Shown here: piece after piece, positions 1 to 5,924 of the stretch
Layout of the letters: each line of letters starts with the position of its first letter
How positions within the stretch are numbered: the first letter of the stretch is position 1
NCBI GenBank assembly: GCA_946479125.1
Contig: CAMLET010000224.1
Coordinates: forward strand, 1-5,924
Reading direction: 5' to 3'
Source: an uncultured Flavobacteriales bacterium
GTDB taxonomy: Bacteria; Bacteroidota; Bacteroidia; Flavobacteriales; Crocinitomicaceae
Length of the DNA: 5,924 bases
Position numbers and translations under genes: made by a program
The notes under the pieces: generated by a model
Database searches by the model: none
What the model was told of the DNA's origin: nothing
Seen by the model: only the letters and a program-made list of their open reading frames with translations

Positions 1-258
1 TAACTGAATGTTTACAATAATTTGCTTTACGTTCGTTGGTTGGCTCTTGATGATACTTCTCACTTTCTCCAGTTGGGCAGAAGTTGAATCATCCGTTTGT
101 GTAGATTTTTTGATGTTCTCCAAAACTTTGTTCAGAACAATTGTATCGTCAGGTGACTTTTCAAGTTTTTGAAGTAATGGATATAATCCATTTTTACCTT
201 GTCCGAGAGCAAGATTAAAAACGAGGAATAGTGAACATGTTAGTAGGAATTTCATCAT
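1..258 (-). CDS. Partial exported protein of unknown function (N-terminal 86 residues)
   Basis: The frame opens with two consecutive ATG codons (256-258 and 253-255) and runs without a stop to the window edge, so the C-terminal part is missing. The N-terminus reads MMKFLLTCSLFLVFNLALGQ, a typical Sec signal peptide with a likely signal peptidase I cut near residue 19 (ALG|Q). There is no lipobox cysteine at the cleavage region. The mature part begins GKNGLYPLLQKLEKSPDDT and is polar and probably helical, rich in Lys, Asp, Ser and Gln. The stretch LEKSPDDTIVLNKVLENI recalls the start of TPR-containing sensor kinases of Bacteroidota, but this is too short to assign. The first ATG shares its A with the TGA stop of the acyltransferase gene, so translation of the two is probably coupled and this gene is the fourth of the operon. 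I cannot name a function. That a real gene begins here is well supported by the signal peptide and the junction. Confidence 0.75.
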   Translation of the reverse strand, partial: MMKFLLTCSLFLVFNLALGQGKNGLYPLLQKLEKSPDDTIVLNKVLENIKKSTQTDDSTSAQLEKVRSIIKSQPTNVKQIIVNIQL

Positions 259-1598
259 CAAATATCGGGGACCAATTTCTTTATTTGTTCTTCCAACTCT
301 CGGCGTTTATCTACGAATTTTGACAGATCGGTTTTTGCGATTACACGCTTTACCTGCCATTGTTTGAAGATTCTTCCGTATTCATAACTCAAACGCCAGA
401 ATTCAGGAACAATAAGCACATAAGCCACAACCAAAAGGTAATAAACATAGCTCGGCCAAGTTGGCGGAGTAATATAAGCGAATAAAATACAGGCAATAGG
501 AATAACGAAAAGCAATCCGAATAATTTACCAAGCATCATCTTCACACTTCCCCAAAATACTTTACGACGCATAATTTTCTCTGTGATCTTCTTCGCAAGA
601 ATGTATGGAATAAATGCATTGATTGCTCCGAACAATGCCAGAGGCCAGAACAGAAGAAGCCAAGCCAAATCTTGAGTAGGATTCACTTTTTCCTTTTTAC
701 TAGCCTGAAGAACATATTTGTCTTCCACCTTCATTCTATTGATAATACCAAAATAGGAATCAAGGTCTTTTTTTAGCTTGTTCAGGTTCTCGTCTTCAAT
801 GTCTTGCTCGTTTACCCAATGTGCCAGTTTTTGTGCGTATTTAAAACGGGATTCCAAAGAAAGATTTGCATCAACGTTTTCGTTGTTGAATCCTTTACGT
901 GTAATGCGCATGATGTTCTCGTGAAGCGAAAACCAATGTTTGTCTTTCACGTAAATCACGCAATCCTGCATTTCCTTTTCAACGCGTTTCGTCAATTCGT
1001 TTACAACTTTCGCCTTCGATTGAAGGTACGCTTCTTTGAAATCGTTCAGGCAAATTTTATCTCCGTTTACCAATACAAAATCACTACCTAAGGTATTTCT
1101 ATCCGAGTAATTCGCTCCAAGTGCAGAAATATAAACTTTCGACTCCCAGTTCGATGCTTCCAGAGCCTGGAATCCCATTCGGACTGCTCCTTTTTTAACA
1201 GGTTTCAAACTGCGAATTGCAATATCGTCAGTAAATCCTTCGCCAAAAATCAGAATGTTATTTTTTCTTCTAAGATGTCTGTTTACCGACTGAAAAGCGG
1301 CAGAGTTTTTAGATTTTGTGTCCTCACCATCGTGTTGACGGTAAATTGGAAGCATGTGCGAGGCCCACAAAATGGGTTTTAGCCACCATTTGAAAACATC
1401 AGAACGTGTCATGAAATGCACCACAGGTTTATTTCGCGAACCGATGATCATTGGATCCATAAATGAATTCGGATGATTACTAACATAAATGGTGGAATCA
1501 AACATTTTATCATGTTTATTGATGACCATTGTACGTCTGTAAAACAAACGGAATGTATAAGCGAGTGATATTTTCAGTAAAAGATAAAGTGGACGCAT
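258..1598 (-). CDS. Membrane-bound glycerolipid acyltransferase (PlsC/LPLAT superfamily, HX5D type)
   Basis: This 446-residue protein carries the ordered motifs of glycerol-3-phosphate and lysophospholipid acyltransferases. Motif I is NHPNSFMD (41-48, His42 and Asp48), motif II is LPIYRQHDG (83-91, Arg87), motif III is IFGEG (117-121, Glu120 and Gly121), and motif IV lies near VYISALGANYSD (155-166). These enzymes move an acyl chain from acyl-CoA, acyl-ACP or acyl-phosphate to glycerol-3-phosphate or a lysolipid, at the cytoplasmic membrane. The spacing in motif I is H-X5-D rather than the usual H-X4-D, and motif III has Gly119 where Pro is usual. As I recall, yeast Sct1/Gpt2-type enzymes also have H-X5-D. 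The C-terminal half is longer than in PlsC (about 240 residues). It has hydrophobic segments near 311-333, 355-376 and 384-400 and a charged tail. The start ATG is 30 bases after the preceding stop in an A-rich context without a Shine-Dalgarno sequence. Family is clear; exact substrate is not. Confidence 0.85.
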   Translation of the reverse strand: MRPLYLLLKISLAYTFRLFYRRTMVINKHDKMFDSTIYVSNHPNSFMDPMIIGSRNKPVVHFMTRSDVFKWWLKPILWASHMLPIYRQHDGEDTKSKNSAAFQSVNRHLRRKNNILIFGEGFTDDIAIRSLKPVKKGAVRMGFQALEASNWESKVYISALGANYSDRNTLGSDFVLVNGDKICLNDFKEAYLQSKAKVVNELTKRVEKEMQDCVIYVKDKHWFSLHENIMRITRKGFNNENVDANLSLESRFKYAQKLAHWVNEQDIEDENLNKLKKDLDSYFGIINRMKVEDKYVLQASKKEKVNPTQDLAWLLLFWPLALFGAINAFIPYILAKKITEKIMRRKVFWGSVKMMLGKLFGLLFVIPIACILFAYITPPTWPSYVYYLLVVAYVLIVPEFWRLSYEYGRIFKQWQVKRVIAKTDLSKFVDKRRELEEQIKKLVPDI

Positions 1599-1628
1599 TT
1601 CCAGTATTTTCTTTCTTATAAGTGTGTT

Positions 1629-2681
1629 TTAATTGTCTTCCTGAGATTCAATTTCGTTCTTGATTCTTTCTTTTTCGTCTTGATTGAATTCTTTACTTAG
1701 ATTTCGTTTATGACCAAAAATAAGTCCCAGTTGAATCTCATGTGAACCGGCCCCAAAACTACGAGTTTTAGCAATAGACAAATCGTAACTATAACAGATT
1801 CTAAAATTTTTTAACAGGTTTAACCCAATTCCAATAGAAAGTGCATTTTGACTTCTATATGTTAGACTTGCAAATCCCATGTTTTGGTAGTGAAAACGGA
1901 ATCCTGCGTCAAACGACATCGGTGCTCCTTTTACAGATTTCATTATTGCCAACGGTTCCAATACATAATCCGGACTGAGTTCCAATCGATAACTTACCAA
2001 AGCGGTATAATGTCTATTGTATTTACTGGCAGACGAAACGCCGTCGAATGTTGCAGTTGTATTCATCAATTGCGTGGTAGCAAGTGAAAGCAAAAGATCT
2101 TTGGAATACAAAACCAATCCTGCGCTTGCGTCAAGGTAATTTTGGCGCGGGCTATTTGCTGCATAACTCATGAAAGCGGCATCGCCAGCTTCTGTTAATA
2201 CCGATTTGTTTTCGTCGATCCCAAAATTGCTCCAGCCCAAACCAATTCCTGCACCAAAGTTCCAATCCGAACTTAACATTAAATGATAAGCATAAGAAGC
2301 CTGAACAGCCGTTTTACTGAAGGGTCCAATTTGATCGTTGAACATTTTTCCACCAACAACGTGTTTTTGACCAAGTGTTCGTTCCGGACTTTTGTAGATC
2401 GATTTTCGTTCGCTGCTCAATTCCTGATTGGCGAAAACATCATCCCCTTTTTTTGTATCGATGACTGAATTAATGCTTCCGTAGAAAGAAATTGGTCGAC
2501 CAGAAATACCTGTCCATTGCGTTCGTTGTGAAATGTAAGCTTCACCAACGCTGGATAATCCTCCAGCTGCCGGATTAAAGAAATACGGATTGCTAAGGAC
2601 TTGGGAAAATTGAAGCTCCTGTTGAGCTGTTGCCGATAAAACAACAGTAAAGATGGAAACGAGTGTGATTATCTTTTTCAT
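1629..2681 (-). CDS. PorP/SprF-family type IX secretion outer-membrane protein
   Basis: The product has 350 residues, close to the usual family length. It starts with a signal peptide (MKKIITLVSIFTVVLSATA, cut before Gln20). The mature N-terminus carries the family signature: QELQFSQVLSNPYFFNPAAGG (21-41), then RTQWTGISGRP (53-63). Further family-like stretches are GGKMFNDQIGPFSKTAVQASYAY (110-132), DASAGLVLYSKD (184-195), RHYTALVSYRLE (223-234), and a closing strand SHEIQLGLIFG (313-323). Alternating beta strands, many ending in aromatic residues, fit an outer-membrane beta-barrel. In Flavobacterium johnsoniae SprF is needed to export the type B cargo SprB, and such proteins are commonly encoded next to their cargo. 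Here the gene follows the cargo gene by 11 bases, which points to a dedicated partner. Oddities are a charged insertion near residues 76-107 and a charged tail after the last strand (324-350). Whether to call it PorP or SprF cannot be settled from sequence; context favours SprF-like. Confidence 0.93.
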   Translation of the reverse strand: MKKIITLVSIFTVVLSATAQQELQFSQVLSNPYFFNPAAGGLSSVGEAYISQRTQWTGISGRPISFYGSINSVIDTKKGDDVFANQELSSERKSIYKSPERTLGQKHVVGGKMFNDQIGPFSKTAVQASYAYHLMLSSDWNFGAGIGLGWSNFGIDENKSVLTEAGDAAFMSYAANSPRQNYLDASAGLVLYSKDLLLSLATTQLMNTTATFDGVSSASKYNRHYTALVSYRLELSPDYVLEPLAIMKSVKGAPMSFDAGFRFHYQNMGFASLTYRSQNALSIGIGLNLLKNFRICYSYDLSIAKTRSFGAGSHEIQLGLIFGHKRNLSKEFNQDEKERIKNEIESQEDN

Positions 2682-2692
2682 AATGCTGTGTT

Positions 2693-5600
2693 TTAACGAA
2701 TGATACTGATTGAACCTGTAAGCTTTTCAAAGGCCTCTGTTGGCGAAACAATAGAGTAGAAGTAAGTTCCCAAAGGAAGCTCTTCGCCTTTAAATGTCCC
2801 GTCCCATGGATTTGCATATCCGATGGATTCATAAACTACGCTTCCCCATCTGTTAACAATAGTAACTTCAGCGTCAGGATGAAGATCGTTCAGGTTTCCA
2901 AGAGAGAAAACATCGTTTTTACCATCGGCATTTGGTGTAAAGATGGTTGCAATATTGAAAAATGCATCTTCGCAGTTTTTCAAAATCAATATGAGTTGAT
3001 CTGTGCTCACTGGACAACCCACTTGAGAAGTAGTATATTCCAAAACAACTGTTCCAGCTATTCCAGAAACAACTTGCGCATCAGGCTGTAAATATTCACC
3101 GAGTGTCAAAGCTCCACTCACAACACTCCAATATGCAGTTTGATGGTAATCTACCATTGAACCTTGAACAGTGAATGGAAAGTCTTCAATGCATAAAGTA
3201 GTATCGTTGGTGATAACGCTTGCTGTATAAGGTCTGAAAATAATAGCGCTGTCAATCGTTGCGGTACATCCAATACTTTGAACTGTCCAGAAAATCTCTC
3301 CGAATCCTTCGTTCACATTGTAAAGCTGAACTACAGGAGCATGAGTATTTCCAAAGGTTATTCCAGTTGTACTCGACCAAGTTCCAGTTCCTGAAGTCGG
3401 GATATTTCCCTGAACAACACTTCCGTTTTGATAACAAGTTACGATTGTGTCGCTCAATACGGCCTGCGAAGATGGTTGACTGACGATTATCGTTAGCGTA
3501 TCACGTAATTGTCCGCAGCTTGGTGAGCTTACTTTCCAAACCACTTTCGTTGTCCCCAAACTCAATCCTGTAATCGTGGTAGAATTCTGCGTTGCATCTG
3601 TAATTGTTCCAGTTCCAAGAATCAATTCCCAATTTCCAGTTCCAGATTGAATTGCATCAGCCAGAATTGGAGTGGTGAAAACTTCACATAGTCCAATAGT
3701 GTCAACAGAAACGTGAGCAGTATCCGGATATTCCAATACCTGAATAGTGAATGTACATGTTGCCGTATTTCCAGATGAATCGGTTACCAGGTAAGTTTGG
3801 TTTGTTAGTCCAATTGGGAAGAAGCTTCCGCTGGTCAATCCGGTTCCATCCGTTTGAGTCATTGTGAACAAACAGTTGTCGGTTGCAACAGGTGAATTAT
3901 ATATTACCGTTGGTGTACATGCTACAACATTTGGCGGACAAGTTACTTGCGGGTCTTCAAATTCGATGACTTCGTAAGTGACTACACACGAATTTTGGTT
4001 TCCGTTTACATCCGTCACGGTAATGGTAACTGGGTTCGAACCGCTATTTACCATAGTTCCCATTACAGGTGACTGTGATAAGGTAAAGAAGCCGCAATTA
4101 TCTGTTACGGTTGCCAATGAAGTCATGTTTGGAATACTTGTGCTACACAAAACGCCGTTATTGAAGTTTTGAACCGAAGGACAACTAATGCTTGGTGCTG
4201 TAATGTCGTTTGGAATGACTTGCGTAATACAAGTTCCAACGTTTCCGGAAGTGTCCGTAATTGAAATGGTAATGTTTATTGGTCCGGAAGCCATGCTTCC
4301 AGCAACTGGAGATTGACTAAAGCTCAACATATTTGAAGCCGTACAAAATTCTACTGCTGTGTATGCTGAACTTAGGTTTGGAACCGAATAATTACAAGGT
4401 GCAGAAATAGAAATTAAAGTATCAATCGGACAATTTACTGTTGGAGCAATGGTATCGATCACTACAAAGTCGATCGTACAGGTTCCGATATTTCCATTTG
4501 CGTCTTCTGCACTCATCATTAATGTTGTTGAACCAAGGAAATTGAATCCAACAGCTAGATCTTGTGTGATGGTTATTGAAGAAGGTAAAGTACAATTGTC
4601 AGTTGCCGAAACGTTGGTTACCTGGTTGGTGATCTCACCATTGCAAAGCACATTGGCGTAAACCTGAACTTCATTTGGACAATTAAGCACAGGAGCGGTT
4701 GTATCAGTCAAAATCAATTGTAGTACACAACTTCCGATGTTTCCGCTTTCGTCTTCTGCACTAACGGTTATTGAATAAGTTCCGGCAGACAATGATGTTC
4801 CGACAGGAGGACTTTGAGTGAAAATAAATACAGAGCTACATTGGTCTAATGCAGTTACTTCTGAAGACAAGTCGGTTAAACTATAAGTACAACTTGCGTT
4901 TAATCCGGTAGAATAAGAAGCTGGACAAGTCACAACTGGCACCATGGTATCCACCAGAATGAATTGCGTATTACAAGTGGAAGTTAACCCTTGTTCATCG
5001 GTAACGGTCAAAGTTCCGTTAACATCTGCCAAAGTGATTGCTCCAATTGCTGGCGTTTGAGATATAACAAGGTTTCCATAGGTTGTACAGTTATCTGAAA
5101 CCGTTGCAACTGAAGTAATGTCTGTTATAACTCCCTTACATTGTGTTTGCGTATACAAAGTGATGGTTGCCGGGCAAACGACAGATGGAGCGTTTGTGTC
5201 TCCAAAAGTTCCTTCTACAGAAACATTGTCAACCGAAGCAGGATTCCCGGTTATTGTAGTGTTGTTATAAGTAAATCGAAATCCAAGAAGGAAATTTGTT
5301 TGATTTAAGGATGCTGGAAGAGCTACTGTTTGTTGAGCATAACTTGAAATCCCTGTTAGAGGAGTTCCAACAATATTCCAACTGACACCATTGTTCGTAC
5401 TGTAAACTACTTCGCAGTAATCATCAACGTTACCATCAATTTTCAAATCAAATTTCAAGGTTAGTCCGTTGTAACAACCTGCATTCAACTGTTGGTAAAG
5501 AATAGACGATTCTACGCCGCTTGCTGAGTTGATATAGCCATAATGTTCTATTCCTGTTGGTGTACAATCCGGAGTTGTACCACCTGAAGTAATGTATCCA

Positions 5601-5782
5601 CTTTTTGTTCCGCCATTTGCGGTACAAGTACCAACAACCCATCTGTTTGCTCCTGTAGTTCCAGAAACATTCCAGGTGTTCACAGCCGATTCAAAATTGT
5701 CTGAATAAAAGGTGGTTTGCGAAAAAAGGAAAGTTTGCCCCATCATTATCAAAGACAATGACAGTAATAGTTTTCTCAGCAT
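2693..5782 (-). CDS. Secreted multidomain HYR-repeat protein with type B T9SS C-terminal domain
   Basis: The 1029-residue product begins with a signal peptide (MLRKLLLSLSLIMMGQTFLFS, cut near 21). Residues 23-193 resemble a MAM or choice-of-anchor jelly-roll domain: it opens FYSDNFES, ends NPASVDNVSVEG and has four cysteines. Six HYR repeats follow (about 194-684), each opened by an xxPxxxCP motif and carrying four cysteines. Three Ig/PKD-like modules (about 690-936) have one cysteine pair each. The last 90 residues hold the gliding-motility-associated C-terminal domain (CHU_C/type B): IFTPNADGKNDVF (947-959), IVNRWGSVVY (975-984), NPWDGTFKG (991-999) and LGTYFYSI (1004-1011). The protein is therefore expected to cross the inner membrane by Sec and the outer membrane by the T9SS, using the SprF-like partner encoded 11 bases downstream. 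A surface adhesin role is plausible but inferred; no catalytic motif was seen. An in-frame ATG lies upstream at 5831-5833, but starting there would put 17 polar residues ahead of the signal peptide, so 5782 is preferred. Confidence 0.93.
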   Translation of the reverse strand: MLRKLLLSLSLIMMGQTFLFSQTTFYSDNFESAVNTWNVSGTTGANRWVVGTCTANGGTKSGYITSGGTTPDCTPTGIEHYGYINSASGVESSILYQQLNAGCYNGLTLKFDLKIDGNVDDYCEVVYSTNNGVSWNIVGTPLTGISSYAQQTVALPASLNQTNFLLGFRFTYNNTTITGNPASVDNVSVEGTFGDTNAPSVVCPATITLYTQTQCKGVITDITSVATVSDNCTTYGNLVISQTPAIGAITLADVNGTLTVTDEQGLTSTCNTQFILVDTMVPVVTCPASYSTGLNASCTYSLTDLSSEVTALDQCSSVFIFTQSPPVGTSLSAGTYSITVSAEDESGNIGSCVLQLILTDTTAPVLNCPNEVQVYANVLCNGEITNQVTNVSATDNCTLPSSITITQDLAVGFNFLGSTTLMMSAEDANGNIGTCTIDFVVIDTIAPTVNCPIDTLISISAPCNYSVPNLSSAYTAVEFCTASNMLSFSQSPVAGSMASGPINITISITDTSGNVGTCITQVIPNDITAPSISCPSVQNFNNGVLCSTSIPNMTSLATVTDNCGFFTLSQSPVMGTMVNSGSNPVTITVTDVNGNQNSCVVTYEVIEFEDPQVTCPPNVVACTPTVIYNSPVATDNCLFTMTQTDGTGLTSGSFFPIGLTNQTYLVTDSSGNTATCTFTIQVLEYPDTAHVSVDTIGLCEVFTTPILADAIQSGTGNWELILGTGTITDATQNSTTITGLSLGTTKVVWKVSSPSCGQLRDTLTIIVSQPSSQAVLSDTIVTCYQNGSVVQGNIPTSGTGTWSSTTGITFGNTHAPVVQLYNVNEGFGEIFWTVQSIGCTATIDSAIIFRPYTASVITNDTTLCIEDFPFTVQGSMVDYHQTAYWSVVSGALTLGEYLQPDAQVVSGIAGTVVLEYTTSQVGCPVSTDQLILILKNCEDAFFNIATIFTPNADGKNDVFSLGNLNDLHPDAEVTIVNRWGSVVYESIGYANPWDGTFKGEELPLGTYFYSIVSPTEAFEKLTGSISIIR
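2696..2965 (-). other. T9SS type B C-terminal sorting domain (gliding-motility-associated)
   Basis: Residues 940-1029 match the order of this family: a TPNxDGxND motif (949-957), a strand IVNRWGSVVY, a W-D-G turn (993-995), L-P-x-GTYFY (1002-1009) and a final beta strand ending in ISIIR. It directs the protein through the T9SS and, unlike type A signals, usually works with a PorP/SprF-type partner. Ala replaces the common Gly in 'PNGDG' (here PNADG), and the usual 'IPNAF' start is degenerate (FNIATIF). Confidence 0.93.
2975..3715 (-). repeat. Three Ig/PKD-like modules (coding)
   Basis: Residues about 690-936 hold three modules with the shared plan T-x-x-C, then GTGNW/GTGTW/AYWSV, a TTI or V-x-L turn, a W/Y strand and G-C or S-C near the end. 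The cysteines pair as 699/756, 783/839 and 864/923. The modules differ strongly in sequence; the first two are most alike. Such modules are common between repeat arrays and the C-terminal signal in T9SS cargo. Confidence 0.7.
3731..5203 (-). repeat. Six tandem HYR repeats (coding)
   Basis: Six units of 81-83 residues cover about residues 194-684. The Cys of each opening CP motif is at 203, 286, 368, 451, 534 and 615. Each unit also has three further cysteines, usually a DNC-type third Cys, a TQSPxxGT-like strand (clearest in units 2, 4 and 5) and a D-x-xGN-xxxC hairpin before the next unit. This matches the HYR domain, an Ig-like fold found in extracellular proteins. The units are diverged at DNA level, so this is an old protein-level repeat rather than a recent duplication. 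Confidence 0.9.
5717..5782 (-). other. Signal peptide of the HYR-repeat protein
   Basis: Residues 1-22 show a short basic n-region (MLRK), a hydrophobic core (LLLSLSLIMMGQTFLF) and a small-residue cut site before Gln22 or Thr23. Ending in an 'SQ' or 'AQ' pair is common among exported Bacteroidota proteins. The clean layout starting at this Met is the main reason for choosing the 5782 start over the upstream ATG. Confidence 0.85.
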
Positions 5783-5799
5783 GTTGTGTAGTTTGGGCT

Positions 5800-5828
5800 C
5801 AAAAATAGCTTTTTTGTCGTATTTTAAA
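5800..5828 (-). promoter_or_regulatory. Candidate Bacteroidota-type promoter for the operon
   Basis: On the minus strand TATTTTTG (5807-5800) matches the TAnnTTTG -7 box of Bacteroidota. TTTA (5828-5825) sits 17 bases upstream at the place of the TTTG/TTG -33 box and differs from it by one base. Transcription would start near 5795, about a dozen bases before the ATG at 5782. This also means the upstream ATG at 5833 would not be in the message. No experimental support; such A/T-rich matches can arise by chance. Confidence 0.45.
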
Positions 5829-5851
5829 GACATTCGACCGAATATTTGGTG

Positions 5852-5874
5852 TTAAAAATCCGTTGAATTTTTAA
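5852..5874. repeat. Perfect 8-bp A/T inverted repeat in the upstream region
   Basis: TTAAAAAT (5852-5859) and ATTTTTAA (5867-5874) are perfect inverted copies around a 7-base loop. The stem is entirely A/T, so as RNA it would be weak. It could be a terminator for a gene ending just right of the window or a binding site upstream of the operon promoter; neither is shown. The rest of 5834-5924 holds no supportable gene. Confidence 0.35.
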
Positions 5875-5924
5875 TGCTTGCATGATGTTGTATTTGTTCA
5901 GTTTTCGACTACAAAAACAATCGT

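Noticed and set aside
804..1091. Plus-strand open frame of 95 codons
   Set aside because: It lies wholly antisense to the acyltransferase, has a cysteine/phenylalanine-rich composition typical of a shadow frame, and has no recognisable domain.
1715..1722. Second TATTTTTG box on the minus strand, a possible internal promoter for the acyltransferase
   Set aside because: It encodes the LIFG of the last SprF-like strand and has no TTG/TTTG element at the right distance upstream.
2593..2832. Minus-strand open frame of 79 codons, and another at 2417-2644
   Set aside because: Both are out-of-frame shadows of the cargo 3' end and the SprF-like gene, whose own frames carry clear family motifs.
2879..4661. 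Plus-strand open frames of 64-74 codons at 2879, 3259, 3978 and 4449
   Set aside because: All are antisense to the repeat-coding region and reflect its periodic composition; none shows a start context or domain.
3731..5203. Periodic structure of about 246-249 bases considered as a CRISPR or satellite array
   Set aside because: The period matches 82-83 codons of HYR units and the DNA copies are diverged; there are no identical short repeats with unique spacers.
5448..5642. Minus-strand open frame of 64 codons inside the jelly-roll region
   Set aside because: Overlaps the real frame, and its Trp/Tyr/Arg-rich translation is typical of a shifted reading of Gly/Asn/Thr-rich coding DNA.
5882..5924. 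Plus-strand ATG opening a 14-codon frame to the window edge, a possible divergent gene
   Set aside because: Too short to judge, no convincing promoter or start context, and the encoded residues match no recognisable N-terminus.
5898..5924. Minus-strand frame ending in TGA at 5900-5898 (TIVFVVEN), a possible end of an upstream gene
   Set aside because: Only eight codons are visible, so it cannot be told from chance, though the A/T inverted repeat just downstream would suit a gene end.

Overview
The window looks like a piece of a Bacteroidota chromosome, most likely order Flavobacteriales. The evidence is a type IX secretion system (T9SS) cargo protein with a gliding-motility-type C-terminal domain, a PorP/SprF-family outer-membrane protein beside it, no Shine-Dalgarno sequences ahead of the starts, and a TAnnTTTG-type promoter box. 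A family such as Crocinitomicaceae (Fluviicola-like) would fit, but that is only a guess. I see no mobile element, phage gene, tRNA, rRNA or CRISPR array.

All genes lie on the minus strand and read from right to left as a tight block that looks like one operon. A promoter-like sequence near 5800-5828 leads into a 1029-residue secreted multidomain protein (2693-5782). This protein has a signal peptide, an N-terminal jelly-roll-like domain, six HYR repeats, three Ig/PKD-like modules and a T9SS type B C-terminal signal. After 11 bases comes a PorP/SprF-family protein (1629-2681). After a further 30 bases comes a membrane-anchored glycerolipid acyltransferase (258-1598). Its stop codon shares one base with the start of a fourth, exported protein, of which only the first 86 residues lie in the window (1-258).

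The first two genes form a recognised functional pair. In Flavobacterium johnsoniae, type B cargo such as SprB needs a SprF-type partner, usually encoded next door, for export by the T9SS. The likely outcome here is a long, disulfide-rich, repeat-built surface or secreted protein, possibly an adhesin, with its dedicated outer-membrane partner. The acyltransferase and the fourth protein share the transcription unit, but nothing in the sequence shows that they act in the same process.

The remaining DNA (5834-5924) holds no supportable gene. It contains an all-A/T perfect inverted repeat of unknown role. The most unusual features are the very regular cysteine spacing of the HYR array, the HX5D/FGEG active-site variant of the acyltransferase, and the start-stop overlap leading into the truncated fourth gene.
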